Origin: Minisyncoccota bacterium
GTDB taxonomy: Bacteria > Patescibacteriota > Minisyncoccia > Moranbacterales > GCA-2747515
Length of the DNA stretch: 6,399 nt
NCBI GenBank assembly: GCA_938044295.1
Contig: CALIRC010000115.1
Location: 1 to 6,399 of the forward strand
Direction: 5' to 3'
The first letter of the stretch is position 1. The number at the start of each line of letters is the position of its first letter. Shown here in pieces: positions 1 through 4,994 of this stretch. Both the position numbers and the translations under genes were made by a program. The notes under the pieces were generated by a model. That model did not search any database, was not told where the DNA came from, and worked only from the letters and a program-made list of their open reading frames with translations.

Positions 1-466
1 GCTTAGTAGGTATGCACCATTTCAAAGATCCAGAGTCGAGGAGATATGCCCCAAAAACGAGAACAAGTATCCCCAAAAAAGCATGTAACGAAATAGATGC
101 GCCTAATCCTAGTTCGATCAGTAGGTGCCAAAGACTACTTAGCCCAAAGAGTGGTACGACTTGATGCGCAGGATAAAGTAAAAAAAGATAAAAGTAGGAA
201 GCAAATACAGCCACCATTGGGATAGCGGAAAACAGTGAGAGGTAAAAAGCATTTTGATCTACAGAAAAATCACCTTTGAGATATATGGATAGCGTGATCA
301 GCGTCAAAAAGCTAAACAATGTTGAAATCAAAAGCAATCCTCCTATTTGCTTATGTTTACTTTCACTTTCCAGTACCTTGTTGTTCCCCGTTAAATACTC
401 ATCAATATAATTGACGAGAGCCAGTGTAAAACTATGCAAAACGATATAAAGAAGCCATATACTCAA
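1..466 (-). CDS. EamA-type (DMT superfamily) transporter, N-terminal half, truncated by window edge
   Basis: The reverse strand is open from 466 to the window edge, giving 155 codons. The product has five hydrophobic helices in the order of one EamA repeat: about residues 3-24 (ending NYIDEYL), 41-62, 71-94, 101-121 and 126-146 (ending VFGAYLLDSGS). The PAHQVVPLFGLSSLWHLLIE segment and the GILVLVFGAYLL helix are typical of drug/metabolite exporters, which usually carry two such five-helix repeats; the second must lie outside the window. Such proteins sit in the cytoplasmic membrane and export small metabolites; the substrate cannot be told. The start is set by a TAA at 476-478 in frame, leaving TTG at 464-466 as the first usable codon; there is no Shine-Dalgarno site. 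The fold is fairly sure, the exact start less so. Confidence 0.8.
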   Translation of the reverse strand, partial: MSIWLLYIVLHSFTLALVNYIDEYLTGNNKVLESESKHKQIGGLLLISTLFSFLTLITLSIYLKGDFSVDQNAFYLSLFSAIPMVAVFASYFYLFLLYPAHQVVPLFGLSSLWHLLIELGLGASISLHAFLGILVLVFGAYLLDSGSLKWCIPTK

Positions 467-501
467 TGTATTATATTATGTAACGAATCGAGAGAAATAT
501 C

Positions 502-523
502 TGTGACGCAGTCACATATTATA
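502..523 (-). promoter_or_regulatory. -10 box and adjoining operator-like palindrome upstream of the transporter gene
   Basis: On the reverse strand a perfect TATAAT (518-523) is followed one base later by the palindrome TGTGAC-TGC-GTCACA (502-516), with six-base arms. The palindrome would cover the transcription start, a usual place for a repressor. Its half-sites equal those of CRP/FNR-type sites (TGTGA/TCACA), but the spacing is five rather than six bases. No good -35 box lies 16-18 bases upstream. A second TATAAT at 470-475 sits only three bases before the TTG start. Which box is used cannot be decided from sequence. Confidence 0.45.
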
Positions 524-551
524 GAAGTCGTATCAATTTTGCACATGAGCG

Positions 552-572
552 TGTAGCATCCTGAGAGCTACA
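552..572. other. Small inverted repeat downstream of the pilin-like gene
   Basis: TGTAGC (552-557) and GCTACA (567-572) can form a six-base-pair stem with a nine-base loop, 48 bases past the stop codon of the membrane gene ending at 620. There is no T-run after it on the reverse strand, so an intrinsic terminator role is weak. The rest of the 467-619 gap holds only the promoter-like region of the transporter gene. Confidence 0.2.
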
Positions 573-619
573 ACTATCGCCCTTCGTAAGTTTCCTGGTT
601 ACCTTAAATTGGCACAGGA

Positions 620-1552
620 CTACTGCCGCCTTAAGAGATCCAATGATCCAGAAAACTCAATATCCACTGTCTCGCCCTCCTTCTCACAAGCCTTTTTTAC
701 TTCATCGACTATATATGAATATTTCTCTTTGCCAAGATTTCTTTGTCCACCAACCGCAACAGTATCAAAGCCATGCTTATACGAAGCATTTGTAGCTTTC
801 CAAACTCGAAAGCAATTCTCCCCATTGGGAACGTCAAAATACGTAACTGAAACGAAATCAGAATTTTTATGTATGTCGATTTTACCACCATATCCATGAA
901 CTATTACTCCATCTTCTATACCATAAAGACCATCGACTATACTTAAGTTAACAATTTCTTCTGTCGTGAAAGATGTAATCTCTCTACCCTTCACAGCCTC
1001 TTGAATCCTCTCCATAAAAATTGTTTGTTTGTGGGACTCATCTAAAATCTTTTTTTCAGCCATTCCCGTTAAGAATATATATGCAACGGTTACTAAAAAA
1101 ATGATAGTATAAACCACTATAAAAATTCTCGATGGGTATTTTACAAACTTTGAAAGGAGTAGGCTAAATATTCTTTCCAAGCAATAGCCAAGGATACTAC
1201 CAACCATAACTACCAGAAAGAATACTACAAAAAAAGCTGCTTCCAGAGAGTTGCCAAGAAAAAAACCAACTATCGCTGTCGTATTAGTATGATCTATATA
1301 GATTCCTCTACTACCTATTATGATAGCGATGCACAGCGTCACCAACCAGTACATCCATGATCTTGATCTACACATCCAGGATAAAAAGAAAAAGGGAACA
1401 GTAATGACCAGAAATTTACTAAGCAACGTATGAAGATCTTCTGGAACGAAAAGTACAAAATAGATACATCCCGCTGCAGCATATGCAAAAGTAATTATAG
1501 AGCAATATAAAAATATACTATTTTTCTTCATTCTTTCTTTTATAGGTAACAT
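620..1552 (-). CDS. Multi-pass membrane protein with C-terminal PilS-like (class IVb) pilin domain
   Basis: The 310-residue product has hydrophobic segments at about 13-35, 44-62, 67-82, 92-123 and 143-164. After the last helix comes a polar region laid out like a PilS/PilX-type pilin: a helical stretch (165-190), a short S/T-rich strand (ITSFTTEEI), then GYGGKIDI (220-227), FVSVTYFDVPNGENC (233-247), GFDTVAVGG (261-269), and a final helix-strand KKACEKEGETVDIEF (286-300). In PilS-family pilins the pattern is a Trp/Gly-Gly strand, an F-x-I/V-T-Y-x-x-V-P-x-x-x-C strand and a last Cys before the terminal strand, the two cysteines being disulfide-bonded; C247 and C289 fit. The canonical prepilin G/A-F-x-x-x-E processing site is not seen before helix 5. 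This is my reading of the motifs, not a database result. The ATG at 1552 follows a -10-like box by six bases; no Shine-Dalgarno site. Alternative: an unrelated membrane protein of unknown function. Confidence 0.75.
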   Translation of the reverse strand: MLPIKERMKKNSIFLYCSIITFAYAAAGCIYFVLFVPEDLHTLLSKFLVITVPFFFLSWMCRSRSWMYWLVTLCIAIIIGSRGIYIDHTNTTAIVGFFLGNSLEAAFFVVFFLVVMVGSILGYCLERIFSLLLSKFVKYPSRIFIVVYTIIFLVTVAYIFLTGMAEKKILDESHKQTIFMERIQEAVKGREITSFTTEEIVNLSIVDGLYGIEDGVIVHGYGGKIDIHKNSDFVSVTYFDVPNGENCFRVWKATNASYKHGFDTVAVGGQRNLGKEKYSYIVDEVKKACEKEGETVDIEFSGSLDLLRRQ

Positions 1553-1558
1553 AATATT

Positions 1559-1564
1559 ATCATA
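1559..1564 (-). promoter_or_regulatory. -10-like box (TATGAT) abutting the pilin-like gene
   Basis: TATGAT on the reverse strand ends six bases before the A of the start codon at 1552, so transcription would begin at or next to the ATG and the message would be leaderless or nearly so. A poor TTGTGC lies 18 bases upstream as a possible -35. The remaining intergenic stretch (1565-1702) shows no ORF; TTGTAA/TTACAA with flanking CC/GG around 1640-1670 is a weak bulged inverted repeat. Confidence 0.4.
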
Positions 1565-1702
1565 GTCCTAATCTACAAAACAGCACAAAATCTCTTAAAC
1601 AAGTGATTATCTTTAAAAAAGGCGTATGAAATGTAACTTTGAAATTGTAACCCTCCAGTGGTTAATTACAAAAGTAGCAAAGTGCACTAATCACCAGAGT
1701 AG

Positions 1703-2314
1703 CTATATCTCAATCAATGACGTGATACTTGATAGACAGTGAATTCTCTTACCATCTTCTGTTACACTGATCTCGTGAACGGTAAATCCCTTGCTCTCTA
1801 GTGCACATTTCAATTGTGCAGGTTTCACATATCGAAAATATCGCGGATGGCCCACTTTTTCATCTGAAAACTCTTCACCTTCACCATGCTTCATAGTCAT
1901 AGAAAAATACCCACCATCTTTCAAATGCCTGATAACATTGTCTATAGCTTGGTCAAATTGCTCTTGGTTAAAATGTAAGAAAACAGCAGACGCTAACACC
2001 ATATCGTATTTGTGATCCATACTCCCTGTAATCACATCAAATTTTGAAACATCTTTACCTCGTGATTTTTGATATTCGATAAAACCATTAACAATATCTG
2101 TACGTGTAACATGATAACCCAGATTTTCAATGTAATCCGCATCTCTCCCATTGGCACTTCCAACTTCTAATATCTCTGCATCCTTTTCAATGCTTGAAAG
2201 CGAAGTATCGAGATGCTCCTTATACTGCCCATCAATAAATGGAACAGTACCCTCAACATAACTCTCCACCATCTTTTCATATGTCTCGATGGTAATATCC
2301 TGATTGCTCTTCAT
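1703..2314 (-). CDS. Class I SAM-dependent methyltransferase
   Basis: The 203-residue product has the Rossmann-type methyltransferase signature: motif I ILEVGSANGR (48-57) for SAM binding, the strand ending in D73 (TRTDI) that usually contacts the SAM ribose, motif IV/V YDMVLASAVFLHF (103-115), and HLKDGGYFSMTMKHGEGEE (130-148), the usual strand after a Gly-Gly turn. It resembles the Methyltransf_11/25 type. These act on many small molecules, and the substrate cannot be read from this sequence; it is soluble and cytoplasmic. The frame extends to a TTG at 2323 (three extra residues), but ATG at 2314 is preferred; neither has a Shine-Dalgarno site, and a TATTTT at 2323-2328 lies eight bases before the ATG. 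It is separated from its neighbours by about 150-210 bases, so it is probably transcribed alone. Confidence 0.88.
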   Translation of the reverse strand: MKSNQDITIETYEKMVESYVEGTVPFIDGQYKEHLDTSLSSIEKDAEILEVGSANGRDADYIENLGYHVTRTDIVNGFIEYQKSRGKDVSKFDVITGSMDHKYDMVLASAVFLHFNQEQFDQAIDNVIRHLKDGGYFSMTMKHGEGEEFSDEKVGHPRYFRYVKPAQLKCALESKGFTVHEISVTEDGKRIHCLSSITSLIEI

Positions 2315-2468
2315 ATTGTTCAAAAATATTTTCCATAGTACCCACTACAAATACCACATACGCTTCTCTAGTACAATAACATACAAAAGTTCAATCTATG
2401 CGACAGAGTTCAGAATTACACACAAAAACACTTAGTAGAGTAATATATTTTGATTTGAACTATTAACT

Positions 2469-2489
2469 TTCTGCACTTCCTAAGCAGAA
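2469..2489 (-). other. Stem-loop downstream of the regulator gene
   Basis: GCAGAA (2484-2489) and TTCTGC (2469-2474) form a six-pair stem with a nine-base loop about 35 bases after the stop of the HTH-ACT gene on the reverse strand. No clean U-run follows, so it is at best a weak terminator. An AAGGAG at 2516-2521, right on the gene's stop codons, leads only into very short frames. Confidence 0.2.
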
Positions 2490-2522
2490 TCCAAGACTGC
2501 ATACCCCAAACTGATCTCCTTA

Positions 2523-3158
2523 TCAATCAGCAAAGACTTCCATCATCGTGGATAAGTATTTTTGATCGAATATAAATATCATCTCGGTATGCGTCGAAAC
2601 AATTTCAGCAAGTACGATACGTCTTCTTGCGACTTTATGCATGAGGGAATACCCCACATTGGGCAAATTATAGTACTTAGGATCAAATGAAATTCCTAGC
2701 GAAGCTAAGTTTTTCGTGATCAACCTCGGCTTAGCTCTAAAATGCTTCGTGATCTTCTTTTCTAATCTTTCTGAACAAATCACAGCAAAATCATTGGTGC
2801 TTACCGTGATATTGAGAAAATCGTCAGCATTAGTATGTACTTCCTCATAAAGAGAAGAGAGCTTCTTGAGTAGTGATGGTGATTTCTCATAGACTATTTC
2901 TGCAAGTGGTGATTTCGTGATGATATTGTTTATATCAACATCTATCTGCAAAGGATCTACTGCACTGAGCTTTTTCTGCAAGCGAGATAATGCCACAACA
3001 ATCCCTGAGACCTTTACATCTTTGAGCGTTTTATCTTCAATTTGTCCATGGATCTTCTTAGCATAGGCTGAAAGGTTCATATATCCATTTATAAGGGCAT
3101 GCATCGGCTCATGCTCAGATAAAATAGTTTCTGTCACTGCATCGTGAATTTTTTTCAT
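2523..3158 (-). CDS. Putative regulator: N-terminal winged helix plus C-terminal ACT-like domain
   Basis: The 211-residue protein is soluble. Residues 8-65 (with MNLSAYAKKIHGQIEDKT and then VKVSGIVVALSRLQKKL) read as a winged-helix fold, matching a pattern I recall from uncharacterised CPR and archaeal proteins (INLSALARY...GAIVMALKRL). The C-terminal segment (about 115-210), ending RRRIVLAEIVSTHTEMIFIFDQKYLSTMMEVF, resembles the end of an aspartate-kinase-type ACT domain, where 'I-V-S-T-x-T-E-I-x-F-V' precedes the last helix. ACT domains usually bind amino acids, so a ligand-responsive transcription factor is plausible; neither DNA nor ligand binding has been shown here. It is divergent from alaX, 115 bases apart, with a palindrome between. 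The ATG at 3158 lacks a Shine-Dalgarno site and lies six bases from a -10-like box. The stop is TGA directly followed by TAA, a tandem stop. Confidence 0.75.
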   Translation of the reverse strand: MKKIHDAVTETILSEHEPMHALINGYMNLSAYAKKIHGQIEDKTLKDVKVSGIVVALSRLQKKLSAVDPLQIDVDINNIITKSPLAEIVYEKSPSLLKKLSSLYEEVHTNADDFLNITVSTNDFAVICSERLEKKITKHFRAKPRLITKNLASLGISFDPKYYNLPNVGYSLMHKVARRRIVLAEIVSTHTEMIFIFDQKYLSTMMEVFAD

Positions 3159-3164
3159 GCATAA

Positions 3165-3193
3165 AATCTATCATATATTACAAATTGATACAA
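3165..3193 (-). promoter_or_regulatory. Promoter-like pair for the HTH-ACT gene
   Basis: Reverse strand TTGTAT (3188-3193), a 17-base spacer and TAGATT (3165-3170) form a moderate sigma-70-type promoter. The -10 box ends six bases before the A of the ATG at 3158, which places the transcription start on the start codon and suggests a leaderless message. Confidence 0.45.
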
Positions 3194-3214
3194 ATGTATA
3201 TATATGATTGAAAA

Positions 3215-3236
3215 ATTGATCTGCGACCAGATCGAT
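3215..3236. promoter_or_regulatory. 22-bp palindrome in the divergent regulator/alaX promoter region
   Basis: ATTGATCTG (3215-3223) and CAGATCGAT (3228-3236) are inverted repeats around CGAC, with eight of nine positions complementary (the central six perfect). It lies between the two divergent promoters, ending just before the position of the alaX -35. A winged-helix dimer would bind a site of this shape, and the HTH-ACT protein next door is the natural candidate. This is inferred from position and symmetry only. Confidence 0.45.
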
Positions 3237-3237
3237 A

Positions 3238-3266
3238 TTACCCTGATTGTATTAACTACGTATAGT
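3238..3266 (+). promoter_or_regulatory. Promoter-like sequence for alaX
   Basis: TATAGT at 3261-3266 is a good -10 box ending seven bases before the ATG at 3274; the hexamer TTACCC at 3238-3243, 17 bases upstream, is a poor -35. A weak -35 directly beside a palindrome suits a regulated promoter. The predicted start point falls on or next to the start codon. Confidence 0.4.
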
Positions 3267-3273
3267 GAAAAAT

Positions 3274-3984
3274 ATGGAAACAAAACTCCTGTATATGGAA
3301 GATATGCAATCTCTCTCCTGCACAGCAAAAATTACAGACATCAAAGATGGAGGGATACTACTAGATCAAACAATATTTTATCCCCAAGGTGGCGGGCAAC
3401 CCTATGACACTGGAGAGATCACTTCAGATGGTTCTGCATTTGATGTAAAAGAAGTACGCTTCGATAATGGTCAAGTCGTTCACTATGGCAACACAAGAAA
3501 AGACAACTTCAAAATTGGTGACTCAGTTGAATGTGAGGTCAATCAGAAAAGGAGAGATCTGCATTCAAGGATCCATAGCGCAGGACACGTTATTGATATG
3601 GGACTCAAAGAGTGTTCTATTCCCTGGGTCCCTGGTAAGGGCTATCACTTCCCTGATGGCCCTTATGTAGAATACGAAGGAAATCTCAATGATGATGGAG
3701 AAAGACTAGAAAAACAACTAGAAGATACTTGTAATCACATCACGCAGAGTGATGTAAGGACTAAAATAGTCATGACAGATTTAAAGAATGTCTCTGATCT
3801 ATGTCATCATGTGCCAACATACTTACCTAAAGGCAGACCTGTACGAGTAGTTCTGTATGGCGACTTCGGTGTACCATGTGGCGGTACACATGTAGAAAAA
3901 ATTTCTGATATTGGAAAAATAACCATCAGAAAGATTAAGCAGAAAAAAAGCACCATTAAAGTCTCATACCAAATCAACAGCTAA
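3274..3984 (+). CDS. alaX: Alanyl-tRNA editing protein (AlaX family)
   Basis: This free-standing relative of the AlaRS editing domain hydrolyses Ser- or Gly-tRNA-Ala in the cytoplasm, clearing mischarged tRNA. The 236-residue product shows the family landmarks: FYPQGGGQPYDTG (35-47), the glycine-rich strand near the active site; the zinc site H101 and H105 in HSAGH (the H-x3-H motif); and C202 and H206 in CGGTH (the C-x3-H motif). All four metal ligands are present, so it should be active. Length and the separate existence without an aminoacylation domain fit the medium-sized AlaX forms. Start: ATG at 3274 (METKLLYMED), which matches the usual short N-terminus before the first strand; GTG at 3265 would add three residues. 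No Shine-Dalgarno site. The TAA stop (3982-3984) is also the target site of the MITE that follows. A tRNA-Ala gene lies about 0.9 kb downstream on the other strand. Confidence 0.94.
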   Translation: METKLLYMEDMQSLSCTAKITDIKDGGILLDQTIFYPQGGGQPYDTGEITSDGSAFDVKEVRFDNGQVVHYGNTRKDNFKIGDSVECEVNQKRRDLHSRIHSAGHVIDMGLKECSIPWVPGKGYHFPDGPYVEYEGNLNDDGERLEKQLEDTCNHITQSDVRTKIVMTDLKNVSDLCHHVPTYLPKGRPVRVVLYGDFGVPCGGTHVEKISDIGKITIRKIKQKKSTIKVSYQINS

Positions 3985-4144
3985 GAACCTGTCTCCAATC
4001 TTTTTCTGCAGGCGAATTTCTCCATTTTTATAGCGAAAAATGAAGTGATTGAGGAAATTGTATCGAGATACCATGACGAAATCAATGCATTTTGCAGCCA
4101 AAAATGGGGGAATTTTAGCGTAGGAAAAGATTGGAGACAGGTTC
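3985..4144. mobile_element. MITE, 160 bp, with 20-bp perfect terminal inverted repeats (copy 1)
   Basis: The element begins GAACCTGTCTCC and ends with its exact reverse complement; 20 bases match at the ends (3985-4004 against 4125-4144). It is flanked by TAA on both sides (3982-3984 and 4145-4147), a T-N-A type 3-bp duplication as known for some IS5-family groups. The interior is also imperfectly palindromic (GCGAATTT...CCATTTTT against the AAAAATGG...AATTTTAGC side, with GTATC-GA-GATAC at the centre), so the RNA could fold into one long hairpin. No transposase gene is present, so it would depend on one elsewhere. A second copy starts at 6260. Short frames inside or crossing it on both strands are judged spurious. 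The parent IS family is inferred from the duplication only. Confidence 0.85.
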
Positions 4145-4169
4145 TAAGACATGGGAATCTTATTTTTTT
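4145..4169 (+). terminator. Weak intrinsic terminator of alaX, displaced by the MITE
   Basis: TAAGA (4145-4149) pairs with TCTTA (4158-4162) around an eight-base loop, followed by seven Ts (4163-4169). The stem is short and AT-rich, so it is weak. Before the MITE arrived, its first arm would have begun with the alaX stop codon itself; the target-site duplication left the hairpin whole on the far side of the element. Confidence 0.3.
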
Positions 4170-4389
4170 CAAGATAGATGTGGACTGTAGCATCACAAAT
4201 TACAACTCTTTGACGAATGATCTCCTGCGCTGGAAACATTTTTTGAGTAGTTAAAAACCCCGCCGTTACAGCTTAGGGTTAATATGCAAACAGATTTTTT
4301 ATCTGTCTGTAGAAATTTGATTGTGGAACTATTTAAATCGCTGTTGGATCTTACTCTGTAAATACATTAAAACTAACTACTCACACTGA
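4170..4389. other. Intergenic stretch without a supported gene
   Basis: Between the alaX terminator and the stop of the 138-residue gene I see no convincing gene. It holds a hairpin ACAGAT-TTTTT-ATCTGT (4290-4306) and, on the reverse strand around 4254-4284, GGCGGGGTTTTT preceded by CCC-TAA-GC, which looks like a decayed terminator for the gene ending at 4390 (GC-rich arm plus five Ts, but a poorly matching partner arm). Confidence 0.3.
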
Positions 4390-4806
4390 CTACATCACAG
4401 AATTTCTAAACGTGGCTGAGAAATCTTCTCTAATGGTCACAACATCTATATCAGATGTCAGATACAAATGCCGAAACTCTGCTATTCCTTGAGCTGTGTC
4501 ATTTATAAACTGATCACAGTGTTCCATCAAGAAGTTCTTGCGCACTACAATTGAGTGAATACAATAACTCTTATGTCTCCGATATTGTTGCGCAGCAACT
4601 ACCCTTCCTTTGTCGTGATACTCACGAATTACTCGGTGAAAGTGATCATCATGACCCCCCTCAGAAAGTAAATCTTTGCTCTCGAATTTTCCCCTTACGA
4701 GGTATGATTCGATCCATTCCACAACATAAACCCACATAGAATTGTCATGCACCCCCTCCTGACACTCGTACTCTGCTTTAAATTCTACGCTTTCTGCAAT
4801 GTCCAT
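4390..4806 (-). CDS. Hypothetical protein, 138 residues, unknown function
   Basis: I do not recognise a family. The protein (MDIAESVEFKAEYECQEG...) is soluble, rich in charged residues and histidine (SEGGHDDHFHRVIREYHDKG, about 49-68), with no signal peptide or membrane helix. Hydrophobic strands alternate with helices (MWVYVVEWIESYLV near the start, CIHSIVV and HLYLTSDIDVVTI later), suggesting a compact alpha/beta domain. The frame opens further upstream to a TTG at 4839, but ATG at 4806 is chosen because AAGGAG lies six bases before it, the only textbook ribosome binding site among the genes here. It also has the only near-consensus promoter. The gene is transcribed alone, insulated from the tRNA upstream by a terminator. 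The codon choice looks like that of its neighbours. Real gene: likely; function: unknown. Confidence 0.72.
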   Translation of the reverse strand: MDIAESVEFKAEYECQEGVHDNSMWVYVVEWIESYLVRGKFESKDLLSEGGHDDHFHRVIREYHDKGRVVAAQQYRRHKSYCIHSIVVRKNFLMEHCDQFINDTAQGIAEFRHLYLTSDIDVVTIREDFSATFRNSVM

Positions 4807-4849
4807 AATGGACTCCTTCAGTTGTATGGCTGAAGCCAATCTTCAACCT
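4807..4849 (-). promoter_or_regulatory. Structured 5' leader with Shine-Dalgarno site and competing hairpins
   Basis: The predicted leader of about 43 bases can fold in two mutually exclusive ways on the reverse strand. Hairpin A pairs GGTTGAAG (4841-4848) with CTTCAGCC (4828-4835), eight pairs including one G-U, five-base loop. Hairpin B pairs the same CTTCAG (4830-4835) with CTGAAG (4816-4821), six pairs, and its second arm covers half of the AAGGAG ribosome site (4813-4818). A third small hairpin, GTCCA-TTA-TGGAC, spans the start codon. This is the form of a translational switch, but no ligand or known riboswitch class is recognised. Confidence 0.45.
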
Positions 4850-4855
4850 ATTTAT

Positions 4856-4884
4856 ATTATACACCATTTATATACTATAGTCAA
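4856..4884 (-). promoter_or_regulatory. Near-consensus sigma-70 promoter of the 138-residue gene
   Basis: Reverse strand TTGACT (4879-4884), a 17-base spacer and a perfect TATAAT (4856-4861) give eleven of twelve consensus bases. The start point should be near 4849-4850. This is the strongest promoter in the window, placed directly after the tRNA terminator. Confidence 0.85.
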
Positions 4885-4889
4885 TATTA

Positions 4890-4913
4890 AAAACCGCTTT
4901 CTTAAGCGGTTTT
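4890..4913 (-). terminator. Intrinsic terminator of tRNA-Ala, nearly symmetrical
   Basis: AAAACCGCTT and AAGCGGTTTT form a ten-pair stem with a four-base loop. On the reverse strand it lies eight bases after the tRNA 3' end and is followed by TTTTTA. On the forward strand it also ends in TTTT, so it could act in both directions. The -35 box of the next gene begins five bases beyond the T-run. Confidence 0.88.
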
Positions 4914-4921
4914 GGAGGGTG

Positions 4922-4994
4922 TGGACCGTACCGGGATCGAACCGGTTACCTCATCCATGCCATGGATGCGCTCTACCAAATGAGCTAACGGCCC
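4922..4994 (-). tRNA. tRNA-Ala, anticodon GGC
   Basis: The 73-base sequence folds as a full cloverleaf: acceptor GGGCCGT/ACGGTCC with A as the discriminator base, D arm GCTC/GAGC, anticodon stem CATCC/GGATG with loop ATGGCAT (anticodon GGC at 4959-4961, reading GCC), variable loop AGGTA, and T arm ACCGG-TTCGATC-CCGGT. The third acceptor pair is G3-U70, the identity element that AlaRS and AlaX-type proteins recognise, which confirms alanine. CCA is not encoded (the bases after A73 are CAC). It ends eight bases before a strong terminator, so it is a single-gene transcript on that side. Confidence 0.95.

Noticed and set aside
609..899. Forward 96-codon frame opposite the pilin-like gene
   Set aside because: It lies antisense to a well-supported coding region and its product shows no domain features.
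2520..2525. TGA read as glycine (code 25) because TGA-TAA occurs at the regulator end
   Set aside because: No gene here has an in-frame internal TGA, ordinary GGN glycine codons are used, and TGA also ends the DUF1295 gene at the expected family length.
3981..4196. Reverse frame of 71 codons over the MITE
   Set aside because: It covers the palindromic element almost entirely and is a by-product of its inverted structure.
4144..4239. Reverse 31-codon frame (MFPAQEIIRQRVV...) next to the MITE
   Set aside because: It has a protein-like look and the frame stays open a little upstream, but it is short, has no ribosome site, and nothing supports it beyond openness; a decayed gene end is possible but cannot be shown.
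4045..4254. Forward frame of 69 codons crossing the right end of the MITE
   Set aside because: It begins inside the mobile element and runs into flanking DNA, has no ribosome site or promoter, and its sequence matches no family I know; it exists only because of the insertion.
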